Assembly: GCA_029204225.1 (NCBI GenBank)
Contig: CM055097.1
Span: 61,474,385-61,538,384 of the forward strand
DNA length: 64,000 nt
Origin: Diphasiastrum complanatum
Taxonomy: Eukaryota > Streptophyta > Lycopodiopsida > Lycopodiales > Lycopodiaceae
Reading direction: 5' to 3'
Made by a program: the position numbers and the translations under genes. Below, piece by piece: positions 1 to 13,300 of the stretch; the first letter of the stretch is position 1; each line of letters opens with the position of its first letter. The notes below the pieces were generated by a model that made no database searches, was not told where the DNA came from, and was given only the letters and a program-made list of their open reading frames with translations.

Positions 1-1035
1 GTGTTGTGATTAGCCATGCCTCCTCACATCTAGTTCATCAATACCCTTTGATTGAAACCCTACTGGATTGACCCTCATAATCAAAGTAGCTAATCATGCA
101 TGACATAATCATAGACTATGCAACTTAAGCCACATATTACCGAACCTTCATCTTTTAATACCATGATGGAAATTGAGAAATAGTTCTCACATTTGTCTTA
201 TCTCAACTTTATCCTACAACAAATTATGATATCAATTATCTCTACGTGTACTATATATATCTACACGTCCTCCTAAAATTTGTAGGTAGGGAGGGCACAT
301 GCATCAAACATGGTAAATTATTCTTGATAAGAGTTCTAATAAGGGTCAAAACTTGAATTATAGCTTGCATGACCATCCAATTGATGAGAACCAAGATAGA
401 TAAGCATATCTACCTTAAAATGAGATGACCTTGACTTGAGCTGGCTAGACTTGCATATCCCATGCTATAAATGCCTCTTGGTTTCCAAAGAGAGGCTCGA
501 ACTTGAGACCAAAGAAACTTTGGATGTCAAGATAACCAATTGAGCCAATGCCCTTGACTCCCATGCTATAAATGGCATAATTGCACTTTAATCCATGACA
601 AGTAATCATATCCAAACCAGGGTCTAGCTCACTTGGACCCCTATACAAATGACAAACTATATACACTCTCAACATCTAAATCAAAGCCTTTACATCTGAG
701 AGAAAAAAAAAAAGAAGCCTTTACAATATATGGGAACAAGATAATCCCCTTGAGTTTTGACTCATAAATAAGAGCATTCACAATGTACCAAAGTCATTAC
801 TCAACAAGTATTAGAGGAGTTTAAATTAAAAAAAGATCCTTTGAAAAGATTTTATTTATATTTTTTTCTCAAAACTTTATTACACATAGACCAATCAAAA
901 CACTCAAATTTGAAATCTACGTAACGTGACTCATTAAAATTGAATTTTTTTTAATAGCACTATAATTCGACTTCAAAAGCAACCCACAAGCATGACATGT
1001 TATTCATAGTATAATATGCAATTTATTATTGAAAG
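1..1035. other. Unassigned A/T-rich sequence downstream of the gene
   Basis: No coding region with recognisable homology. The short open frames are unsupported. Likely intergenic or old degraded repeat. Confidence 0.5.
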
Positions 1036-1040
1036 ATGAT

Positions 1041-1423
1041 ATAACTTTTAAACCGTATCTTTGATTGAGACAAAAATTATACCGTTGAAAAGCGCTCGAC
1101 GAGAGCTTTCCAACAACACCCTACATGACCTACTTCCGAGCTATCGTTCAAAAGTTATAGCTAGTCAAAGTTGTTTTTAGAAAACTCAATATTGCTTCTG
1201 TGCGGCCGCTGAGAGAGTACTCTATCCGCGCACAGAAATAATATTCGGTTAAGGTCTTTTAGCCATGCACGAAAGAGATATTGGGTTTTTTGAAACTTTG
1301 ATTGGCTATAACTTTTGGACGGTAGTTCGAAAGTAGGTCATGTAAGGTGACGCTGAAAAGCTCTTGTCGAGTTTACCAACGGTATAATTTTTGTCTCAAT
1401 TGGAGTTACAGTTTAAAAGTTAC
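1041..1423. repeat. Imperfect foldback (inverted repeat) element
   Basis: Arms of about 160 bp at 1041-1203 and 1266-1423 are inverted copies. The shared cores are ATAACTTTTAAAC, GAGACAAAAATTATACCGTTG (one base longer in neither arm), TACATGACCTACTT and CAAAAGTTATAGC. A second, shorter palindrome (TTCTGTGCGG / CCGCGCACAGAA, 1196-1237) forms the tip. No transposase gene is visible. It could be a MITE-like foldback or a degraded Helitron end. Confidence 0.6.
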
Positions 1424-2472
1424 TATTTTTAATGAACTATAAACTATAATGTACATAGAATGGTTAAGTATTGAAACAGTGCAGGCAGAAATGAAAAAGC
1501 ATTTGGGCAAAAATGAATTTATTCTGGTAATTTACGTTAATAAATTTTATCAATCTACGTGACATTCCTTATAGGGTCTTTTTTGGATTCAGAATTCCTT
1601 CAATGTTTAGTTAATATCTATGTAACTACTCTAATTACAAGATTTTATTTCTTTGAACTAACATTTCTAACTACTTTGACTACAAAGCAAGTGACTCATT
1701 GCAGTCTAGAGAGTCCATGTGGCAATGGAGATCCCATATGTGCGCATGAAAGGACACTAGCAACTTTGTGGCTATGCCTAATATGTACTTGCAACTTGAT
1801 GTAAAATATTATATGCAATGATATATGAGCTATTGTTGTAGCATTTAAATAAGAAAGAAAGAGGGTCTAACATGAGTTGTTTCAAATCACAGATTTGAAC
1901 ATTTTTTCTCTTCCACTTGTAAATAATCCAGCTTTATAATCCATTGTACTATTTTATGACTTCAAGGTTCAAGATTTATTTTAAATGAATTAATGCACTA
2001 GCATGACTACTTACAACATACGTTAACCATGAAAAGACAGCCAAGTTTAGAGAATGCAGACTTCTAGGTGTCTCTAATTCACAGCAAGTACTTGAGCTAG
2101 GCATCTTAATGAACACAATAAAAACTCTTATCCAACTTGGCTTTGGAAAAATGATACTTTTGATGTCCAAGTTAAATGGATTCATATTTGTACATCAGTT
2201 TATGTTTACGACTAAAATTTGAGGCTTGAATTTGCAAGTGGTTGTTTCATGATGTTTCTTATATCATCTATTATCAATGACATTGTATTTTCATGGTGAG
2301 TAGACATAGTAAAGATGTCACAATATTTGTAGATTTTCATTTCAATTAGTAGATACCGGGGCCACACTGCAGGATCATGAATGAAAAGGCGAGCTAATTT
2401 TAATGTTCTCAAAATAAGAAAATTTTCTCAAATTATGTTACAACCTCAAAGTGTGGCACAGACAACCTAACT
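1424..2472. other. 3' UTR and flank of BIO3-BIO1
   Basis: Follows the stop codon on the minus strand. The first few hundred bases below 2473 are probably 3' UTR. No other gene or repeat was recognised. Confidence 0.45.
1975..1980 (-). terminator. Candidate poly(A) signal of BIO3-BIO1
   Basis: AATAAA on the minus strand, about 490 nt past the stop codon. It is a single hexamer match in A/T-rich DNA, so only a candidate. Confidence 0.25.
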
Positions 2473-2638
2473 TCAAAAAACTTTTAAGTGGCTAAATAGT
2501 CTTTGAAGCAAGTCAGTACAGCAGGTAACAGATGTCATAGGTCCACACATGAGATAGACCACATTGCCAAGAGGTCGAGCATAGATCCCATCAGATTTCA
2601 GCCTTTCGATGAGGTTGCTGGCAAGCATTGAGCTATAG
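2473..2638 (-). CDS. BIO3-BIO1: BIO3-BIO1 terminal exon with stop codon
   Basis: The last coding exon, 166 bp, with acceptor TTCTGCAG and stop TGA at 2473-2475. It encodes [20 protein letters not shown] and then [13 protein letters not shown], the C-terminal substrate-loop motif. The C-terminus is ...[12 protein letters not shown]. An open frame continuing upstream to an ATG near 2697 is intron read-through, not a separate gene. Confidence 0.94.
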
Positions 2639-4117
2639 CTGCAGAACAAAGGTTTGTCAGTACATGAAAAGAGTTCAGTAAGCCTGCTATGTAGCATCTC
2701 TTAAGATTACAAAATTAAGAGGCTTTTGATGGTAGAGAAAGCTTTTGTTTTTTAAGAAATTTCTATTCTCAGCCTCTTCAGTCTATAAATCACCTGCTCT
2801 AACAAATTTTACAAATACTACCCTAACAACCTTAATGGCTGACAAGTTTCAATTTTGCTACTACTTTTCTTAAGCTTATGTTTGTCTATCAAATGCTTCG
2901 ATTACTTTGTCACCCTACATCCAAGATACGATTTGGGCTTGTCAGAAATTTGAATGAGAGAAATGGCTGATCCTAAGCAACTCAGTAACTACCAGCAAGT
3001 TCTGTAAAAAGTACTTGGCAATTGACGTACAGCTTAACCTCAGTGTAATGCTGAACGTTGATGGCACTTATGCATACTATTTCACTCATTTAACTGTATG
3101 CGAAAAGGGTCGAATTGTGATATGGGTTGGCAAAGAATCCTCAGAAAGCAATGACTGCTAACTGGATATAGCTTCCTAAATGTAAGACCCTCAGTGCAAA
3201 GTGGTGATCCTTCGAAACAATAGAGGGAAAAGTGCCGAACAAGATGTTTACAAGTCAGTATTCATTGCAAAGGGACCATGGGACCTTTTACTCCTATGGA
3301 ACAAGGGACCACAATACCACGAAAACGACTGCCAGAAGTGTTTCATTAGTAATAATTAGTATAGGACTATGTCGCAAGGTACAAACTAGCAGGCTGTCTG
3401 GAGCTCCCACCAAAAACAGACTGCGACTTCTTAAATATGTGATACAGTCTAAAGTCTTTCCTTACACGGAGAAAAGATTCTTTGTAGGACAAAGATAGCA
3501 AGCAGCCTATTGTCATTGCTCAGCGTCTCTTTCTCAAAGAACCAGCAATTCTCCATTGTGGCCATTCAATAAAAATACATCAAAAGTGGAGCACATGGCA
3601 ATGCTTGTCACCTTAAGTAGTTGAAACTATGCAACCTTTTTCATGTGTTGTGGATGCTTCATATGGTTTTGCACGTCTTAACTAAATTATATTCCTGACT
3701 AAAGCTTAAGATAATCACAAAATGACAGAATATACAAACCACATACTTCCAATTTCATCTACAATCAAACCACCCTCTACAGATTCTTCTTACCTATCCA
3801 GGCACTCGAGTACTTGAAAAAAACAAACTTTCCAGGTACCCTCTCTCTAATCTGTAGCCCTTGAGGTTGAAGTCTGACATCCCAAAACCCTACATTCTTA
3901 TTCTGTCACTACAGAGTAATGTTATGGGCATGCTATGTAGAATAAGTCCATCCAAACATACCCTGATTCTGCATGAGTTGCATGAAGCTCTAGTGCAAAA
4001 ACGGTCCCCAAAGAAATGATCCTTTCAACAATAGGATGTGCTGATATGTCAGCCACTAAGTCTTGGTCCCACAACTGCAAGAGCTCAGATGAAATTTAAT
4101 GGGTGTCAGAGTTAAGA

Positions 4118-4182
<65 letters not shown>

Positions 4183-4193
4183 CTGGATCGCGA

Positions 4194-4244
<51 letters not shown>

Positions 4245-4269
4245 TTTCTCAGATTCTTCTTATAACATG

Positions 4270-4328
<59 letters not shown>

Positions 4329-7300
4329 TTTCTCAGATTCTTCTTATAACATGATATTAGATCATTTTCAATGCAACTGGAAACTTAAATTATACTATCT
4401 GTCATCTGCCACTAGCCTTCTGTCTCCAGCAGTGATTGCCTTACAGGAGGTGTTTTCTACCTGATTCTGGACTTCTGGATTTTGGCTTTCCTACCTACAT
4501 CAACTTAGACTTTACAAGGAGCTTATTTCATTTTCAGGGCCAGCTTTTTCAGGCAAGCAGATCGTCTTGCTACCCATCAACAACAAAAGACATGTTGAAT
4601 TGGTTCCTACTTGAATCTTCAGCGACTGGTAGGCTTTTCTACCTAAAGCAACTTATAGGGAGTTTTCATTTCCAACACCACCCTCCAGACACCTGGATCG
4701 TAATTGCTATCCATTTCCATCAGCCACTCACATATAAAGAGGAGTTTTGTCGGCCATTTGTAGGGGTCTAATCTTTATCAACAGCTAGGAGATTAGGGAA
4801 CTACCCGAGTTAGCTTGAGGTAACATTAGTTTGTGCATGGGAAAGTGAATTAGTTGTTAACTAATATTGGACAACTAATACATGGACATCAGAAGTGGGA
4901 ATCAGCTACACATGCACTCGGAGTTAGTCTAGGATTGAGACTATATATCCTTGAGGGTGTGACATCAATCTATGCTCTTGCTACTGTAATATCGTCTATA
5001 GGAGTGGTGTCAAATCGTTTATTAGACCGTTGGTTGTGGGTCGTTCTTGCCAGAACATAAGCTCTTGTGTGCTAGCCTTCTATGAGGCTTGTAGGTAGCT
5101 GTGGGCAACAGAAATGTGCAGTGCAAAAGTTGCATGGGAAGAAGGCTCGGCCTTCTGCTGATGGCAGCTGCACTGCTCATGGGAGGATAGCCTACCCTAG
5201 GACAAAGTCATTGGGGGGGGGGTAAACATGATCTTGCTTTTTCTTTTTTTTGGATACTATTTCCTATGTAAACCCATGGTAACATTAGGTGTGGCAAGGT
5301 GGTCATGATGAATGGAAGATTTTTTGGTTTTTTCCCTTTGGTGGACCAAGACGGGGAGCCACCTTTTTACTTGGTCCATTAATGGAAATTCTTTACGAAG
5401 TTACCAAAAAAAACATTATATCAGTTAGATGGAGCAGGATTTACGAAAATTGTAACTTTGAAATGACAATAAGTTAGATCTGTATATTAAGACATTATTC
5501 TTGAAGACCATTATGTTGGTAGACGATTCGCTCATGTACAATGGGCTTATGGATTGTACAATGGGCAACATGGGATTTGATACTTAATGTTATGTCCACG
5601 TCCTGTATATAGGATTTGGCATAATCCTAGACTTGGATACCCAGTACTCCAGTACTCAAAATTATTGGTTATGCCTGGATATTCTAGACTAGGCCCGAAA
5701 TGTAGTTAATAACCTTGTGAGGACCCAGTCACACATCTATTGACATGTGAAGCTATTGCATGGGTTAGGACGGCTATTGGCATGTGTAGAGTATCATAGT
5801 AATCAAAAGCGCTTTTGGGAATATTCTTGGCTTGCATAGGTACATGCACAGGTAAAGCAGGGGCTATATATCCTCTTGTAGGAACTCATTGTCATGTGAT
5901 TTCATTTCCAGGTTCCTCTCTCTACACCTGCATCCTATCCTATGGCATGGGGGTGAAGCTATTGGAGATTGATCAGTAGCTTCTCATTAGTTGGGAGGTT
6001 TGGCTCCACAGTTATTCGTTGGCGTGTGTCTTGTAAGTAGGATCTTGAAGTGCTTCTCCTTACACTTACGTTCAAGAATTTACCAACTTACTAAGCGAAG
6101 TAGCCTTGTTTCATCTCAAGTTGGTGCAATGGCATTATATCCACGGTTGCATGTGCAATGTGTTACAAACTCTTGAGGATGCCATCCAAGTGGCGTTTGC
6201 CTATGACAAATCAAATGCGGCCTCAAGGAAATCGCGAGCAGTAGCCCTACAAAGGCAAAAAAGAGCAAGAAGAGGACCAGATAGTACTTTGATGAGTTAG
6301 AGGAAGTTGAGCACATTTTTCCAAAGAGAGCCAAGAAAAAAGAAAAGAATAGAACTTCTTCGAAGAGAGGCAAAGCATGGTTAGAGGATCGTAAGGATAG
6401 ATTTGCTTCAATTGCTAGAAATGGGGTCATCTTTACAGGGATTGTTTGGAGTGAAAAGAATCAGTTTTTAACACCATAGTAGTGTATCTATTAGGAGGCA
6501 GATTCTCTATATTATAAATCATTTTAATTGATGGTTGTTTACGTGGATGTCTCTTTAGTAGAAATTCCTTTAAATCTAATGATTTGTTTTGAGTTAAAGG
6601 CAAGAATTTAGGGGAGGAAGTGAATATACTATGAGATTTAGGTCCTATTTGCAACTTTATAATTTTTTTTGTTGTATTGAAACTTAAAATTCTAATGGTG
6701 AAGAACAATCATACATATCCAGTGTACCTAGCGACAAGAATTGATACCGAGTCGTGGAAAGTTTGAGTTATGTCCGTGGAAACGGATCTACATGGCACCA
6801 AGCAAGAAATAGATTTCCATCTCATGAACTTAGATGGAACTGATGTTATTTTAGAGAATGAGTGGTTCTTTAAAAGATTTGATGGATTAAAAAATAGAGT
6901 ATGAAAACCATCAAATGAGTTTTTTAGTTAAGGGTAAGTAACTTCCATTTTCAGTATGAATAGTTCTGCATTGAGCCAACCACTCATGTAATACAAAAGT
7001 CCTCGAGTGCTGATTTTGAATTGTTCATGTACTTATAAAAATTGTCTTATGTTGCAAAGAGCATGTAATTTATAATGACACAAATGTAATTCCATTGAAT
7101 TATCATGTGGTGAAAAGCAAATTTTAGAGTTGAAACAAGAGTTCAAAGATGTGTTCCTAACTTCCTAGATGAACTAACATACAAAATACCTCCCATAAGA
7201 TAGATCTGATGTCCAAAACTCAACCAATTTTTTGAGCATCATCATATAGGTTTCAATCCGAAAGAGGAAGATGAGAATACGAGACAAATTGATACTTATT

Positions 7301-10300
7301 TGAAAATGGGACATATCAGACCTAGTAAATCACCATGGGAACTCCAATTCTTCTTAAGGATAGGAAGGATGGCAATTTTTGGATGTGTGTGGATTATACG
7401 AGCCTATATAAATTTACCATTAAGAGCAAGTATTTGTTACCATTGGTGGATAAATTATGTGGAGCTAAATACTTCACCAAGATAGATCTTTGTACCACCA
7501 AATTCGTATCCATGTTGACGATGTTTAAAAGACGGGTTTTAGAACTTGATTTGGTCATTACAAATTTCTAGTACTTCTGTTTGGATTGATCGATGCTCTT
7601 GCCACTTTCCAACAATTGAATGGAGTGAGTCATTGGATGAGAGATTTCGAGCTTTTAAAAATCTCATAGTTTCAACTCCAATCCTGCAGGTTGCTAATCC
7701 CAATCTTCCTTACGAAGTGAATAGAGTCTCAGAGCTTGATTCATCCAGATATGTTGCTGCAGCTTTCACATCCTCTCACACTCTAGCTAGTGATCTTGCA
7801 ATAGGAGCGGTAATGTTGCAAAATGGAAAGCATATGGCTTTTGAAAGTAAGAATTTGACTGATGCGCAAGCCAAATATCCTACTCATGAAAAGGAGCTTT
7901 TTGCTATCATTCATGCATTGAAAGCTTGGAGGCATTACCTATATGGTAACGAGTTCACCGTGAATATTGATCATCAACCTCTAATATATTTTTGTAATCG
8001 AAATGATTTGAGGAGGAAAGCTAGATTTGTTGAGTTGATGCAAGAATTTGAATTAAAAGTTCAATATACGAAGGGGGGTCAAAATCAAGTTGCAGATGCT
8101 CTCAATCATATTTGTGGAGTGAATAAACTTTGTTTCACAAGGATCTCTAAGGATTTCTATCTCTTGCAAAAAGGTCTTTGTGAGAAAGATCCGTATTGTG
8201 GTCCTATTTGGCAAAAGGGTACTACCATGAAAGATAGAACGACATTGGTGATTAGGTTTGTGTCACAAGAGTCTAGATGAGAAGCCCTCATGCAAAGAGC
8301 TATAGAATCTATCCATGTTAAAAAAAAGCAGCCAATTTTTGTGTGATATGCAGGAAATGTTGCAGTTAGCACATGAAAAAAAGACATGTCAAAGGATTTA
8401 CAATAGGACTTGGAGTAGAAAATGTCCAAGTTACAAGTATCAAAAATGTCAAGCAATAATTCTTCATCTACCCCAAAGGGGAAGGGTCACTTTTGAGTCC
8501 CTAAGAAGTAGAGTGATCAGAAGAAAGGCAAGAGACAGCAAGGTCTACCCCAATGGAGAAAGGTCACTTTTGAGTGCCTGAGAAGTAGAGTGATCAGAAG
8601 AAAGGAAAGAAGCAACAAGGTCAATATGTTGAAAGAATTGCAAAAGAAGATGAGGACTATGGCCAATTTGATCTATTTGCTACGACATTGGCATCCCAAT
8701 CCATAGTTGGTGGGTGATACATTGATTCAGGAGCCTCAAAGCACATGATTCCTCATAGGGCTTGGTTCAATACCTTTGAAGAGTTGGATGATGGACAATA
8801 CATGTGCCTAGGTGACAATACCACGCACGAAGTGAAGGGTAAAGGCACCATTTCTATAAAGCTTATCATCAACTAAGGTCAAATAGATCAAGAGTATTCT
8901 ATATGTACCACGGTCAACCAGGAATTTGCTATTAGTTGGCCCTATTACCAAGCAAAACATGCTGGTGAAGTTTGATGAGACTTCTTGCTTGGTAAAGGAC
9001 AAAGAGCATAATCACCGAGTGGTGGCCAAGGAATTGCAAGAAGATGGCTATATAGATTCCAAGACAAAAGGCTTTGACAACAAAGGATTCAAATGTGAAC
9101 AAATTGTGGCATGGCATTAGATTAGAGTTTTCCATTTCCACATTAGGGTTGGGAATTTACCTATTGAGCCTCCTCTCTAAAAACAAAGCTGCTTCCTAGA
9201 CCTTGCGACCAAATGACCCAAATAAAAATTGATAAAATTTCATTGGTCAAATTGTGACTCTGAAGACCCAAGTAAGTACCCCCAACCCACACTCGTAATT
9301 TTGAGGTAAAAGTCAAGAGTTGACAGCCTGAAGTCTAGAGAGTAAAAAAAATAACGAATGACTAGCAAGACTATATTTATGATTCAAGGTTCTCAAATTT
9401 CACCTCTAAATTTGTGTGGTTTTCTCCTTTATCTAACAAACATCTCGATGAAAAGGACAAGGAAGCTCTTTGAATAAAGCACAACAATTTGACAACATTA
9501 GAAAATTCATGCAAATCATCTCATAGCACTTTTGTTTTTAGTAAAACAAAATGTACGTAGATTTCCATACATATTAAAGACAACCTAATAGAAAAATGCC
9601 TGTCAATCAGAAAACACAAAATTGGAGACTAAAAATAAGTGAGAGGAACAGAGTACCTCCTTCAATCGAGCCTTGCTTGGTAAAAAGTTTGAATTTTTCG
9701 AAGGATTTTTATAATATTTCAAAGCTTTAATAGCAGCACTGCAACCAATAGGGTGTGCTGTGAACGAATGCCCATGAAGTAAAGCATCAAGCTGGTCATC
9801 AGAAACATAACTTGATCAGTCTTGTGAACATTAGTCAAAAGCAAGAAAACATTAGAAGTGTATGCTCTCAAAATTTGCTACAATGTAGTGATTTGATGTT
9901 GAGTGCTCAAGTATATAGCTTGAAAGGTACTCTTTAAAATTGCATTCTGCCATAAGTTGCATTGTGTATGGATGAATGATCAAGTAGCCATGGACATGTG
10001 AATGAGAATGTGCCTACAAATTTCATCTAAGGTGATTAAGTAAGCTGATCACTCCCCTCAAATTGCACCAAACAACTTATCACTCACTACGCACTTCAGG
10101 AACATCTTGGGAAAGAAATTGTGCCATTAAAAGATCAAAAAACAGCTTGTTGGAAACTAAGAAGCTACTCACAATGTTGGTCACATGCCATACTACTTCC
10201 TATCATTGGATGCATACCGCCAATCCTCAAAATAGCACAAGCGGCTTAAAAGACAAGGCATAAAGGACATCGCTAACTGTGCACCAGATGTCAATCTGCG

Positions 10301-13300
10301 TAGTTGTTCTCTTAAGAAACAAATTTAATAATCATAATGCCAAGCTTTATCCATTCTTGTGGTCTTAAGGAACAGAGTAGTCTCTAAGAAAATCAAGTAG
10401 CTTCCTTCATAGTGTCATAGACATCGGGTCTACCTCTAACTTGAAAATGTGGAGTGCTTTGCTTTCCCTCAATGTCTCTTAGAGTTACTCCTTACCATGG
10501 ATGCCCATGACCTAGTTTCTTCTTTGTGTTGCTTCAACTTGCTCTCCATGGTTTGGATCCTGTCAAATGTGTCCACTTATGCAAAACTTCAGTGGAGCTC
10601 TTCATACTCTTACCTTAGCACTATCATTTCCTTTTGCAATGTCATGATTCCCTGCTTCCTAATTTTGTCTCTTATGTTGCTTGTTGTATGAGTTCCTTAC
10701 AATCTTTTGGTAATGATATGATTTCCTTACGCACTTGGAGTGGTTCTTGCATCTCTTCCAACTTGTATTGTGGTGGACTAGTTGTAGGGGAGCAGACATC
10801 CCCCTCGATGGCTACATAAAGGAAATGGATGATGTAGACATTTTGGCTATCACAAAATGTAGAATCGATTCATTCATATTCGCAAAGGGTTGGCCAGAAG
10901 TGAGGGCAGGGCAGCAACAGCCTACACAAAAATTAAACGAAGGGGCTGGAAACTAGTATTAAAAATAACAATCTCTTTTTTTGCAATCTCCAAAGATCTA
11001 CCTCTTTGCATAGGTCTCCATACTCACAAGTCACTAATCAGCACAGGCATTCCGACGAAGGTCATGTAAAATCTTCATCCCCAAGAATTTATATATTCTT
11101 GTGCGACACCAATTTCAACACTAATGTGTCATGGCCAATTCAAATCGACCAATCGAATCAAACCGATTCAAATTAATTCGAATCAGCCATCTAAGATTTC
11201 AACATAAGAATCAAACTTAGGGTTTGTGAAATTGCAAAGTTTTTCAAAGTTTTAGAAAATTACATGGTACATTATAGTGGACATAGACAATGCAGTGCGC
11301 ACATACAAAATTGAAATGCCATGCCAACATCAAGATTCAAAAGTTCATTGAAAAGAGGAGCTTGAGAGCTTTTCGAAGGTGTCCACATGCCACATGCGAT
11401 GATTGAAAGCAAAGTTAGGGCCGAAAATGCTATTTTTAGGTACATGGTTAGCTGAAAAACTTCATGCATGTTGTCTTCACAAACCAAGGCACTTAGCTAG
11501 AAGTGATTGCATGAGTGGGAGGAGGGCAACCTATCTAGAGAAGGCATATGTTCTAAAAAAAATTCCTCACCCTTCTAAAAAATATCCACATAGGACCATA
11601 AAGGTAGTAGGGCATGGAAAAGAGAGGTCATTCACCAATGTGCTAGGCCAGGCCACCCCGGATCCATAAGTACCTGAACTGCTGAACAGCACCTGCTGGA
11701 GTCTACTAGTTACCACCACCCCCATACACTATTGTTCCCAATAGTGGGACGGCTGCCCACTCCAGTCAACTGAAAAACTTCATGCTTAGCTGAAAAACTT
11801 CATGCATGTTGTCTTTACAAACCAAGGCACTCAGCTAGAAGTAATTGCATGACTGGGAGGAGGGCAACCTATCTAGAGAAGGCATATGTTCTAAAAAAAA
11901 TTTCCTCACCCTTCTAAAAAATATCCAGATAGTACCATAAAGGTAGTAAGTAGGGCATGGAAAAGAGAGGTCATTCACCAATGTGCTAGGCCAGGCCACC
12001 CCGGATCCATAAGTACCCGAACTGCTGAACAGGACCTGCTGGAGTCTACTAGTTACCACCACCCCCGTACACTATTGTGCCCAATAGTAGGATGGCTGCC
12101 CGCTCTGGTCAACTGCTAATTAACCCTAGCCCTGGCTCGTATAACCACAAGAGGGCTCTGTCAATGGCACGATGGTTATGCACCATACAAATACTCATGG
12201 CGTGCGCCTCTACACTAAGTCAACGCTTGTGACGCACCCCACATGACTGGTGGGTGCTTATCAATGTGACTGGTCACTGGACCCAAACGATGGTCACAAG
12301 ACCCCGTACTTATCGGTTACGGCGAGATCATGGTTGGAGCCACAATTGGGTCCTAACAGGCCCTCTCCACTAAAATGTACACAGGTGGTCCTACATCCGC
12401 AAAGGACCACCTGTGTAGGTGACATTGGAATACCTGAAAGTACACCTCTGTACCTGAGCTTTGTAGCAACCGTCACAAGTGCTCTCAAGATATCTCACCT
12501 TCACCGTGATCCTGAATCCCGATTCTGTATACCCTAAACCGGGACCCCAAAACCCTAAATTCTATGTTCTAACCTAGACTCCTAAATAGTACTATCTTAC
12601 GTGTGACCCCTTGCTCTCTCTATCCACCCCTCTACTATCTAGCCCTAAGCCTCAACTTTCAAACTTCAACTAAATCTACAAAAAGCCTATCCTGAAAAGT
12701 AGCCTACAAACAAGCCCAAACAGTTGACCAACAGCCTTATTACAAAGAACCTGGCTTGTGCGTGCACGACTCCATGTCAAAATTTCAAATTTCGCATGGG
12801 CATTCTAGTGTGGAACCTTTAAGAGGGGAGTCTTGTACACAAACTTCTTTTAGGCATGATCAATTGTAGGAAAAGTTCTACCTTGGAAGAGCCTTCAAAA
12901 GCCTGGAAGAACTTTTCCTGTGAAAGTGTTGCAGCCAAAGGTACGACACCTCCAGTAAGAAGCTTGGCGTAGCAAGCTATATCAGGCACACATCCCAAAA
13001 TTTCAGCCGCAGACTGCACAACCATTATGAGTTAATCATTAGTTGTAGTTCATGACCAAAATGTAACAGCTATTCTAAAACGTGATGACTAAGCGTACAA
13101 GCAGTCGCAAGTACCAGTAGGGACAAAACTCAGAAAAAACAGAAGTCTGTCAATTGTTCCTTTGATGTTCGATACAACCATGAGAATTTTACAAATTTAA
13201 TGTGATAATTGTGATCAATATGAACAATAAACAAAACTTAGTTACTTTTCAAGCGAATCCCAAAACCACTTTCATGTCAAGTTAACTTTTCACCTCTGCT

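Noticed and set aside
2473-2697. Stand-alone small protein starting at an ATG near 2697
   Set aside because: The part above 2638 is intron. The rest is the last exon of BIO3-BIO1, joined in phase to 3962-4074.
4099-4464. 121-codon plus-strand frame of repeated Ser-Leu
   Set aside because: It is translation of (CT)n; no protein evidence.
10063-10956. Several 60-80-codon plus frames
   Set aside because: Short, overlapping, no motif. The opposite strand is equally open in pieces.
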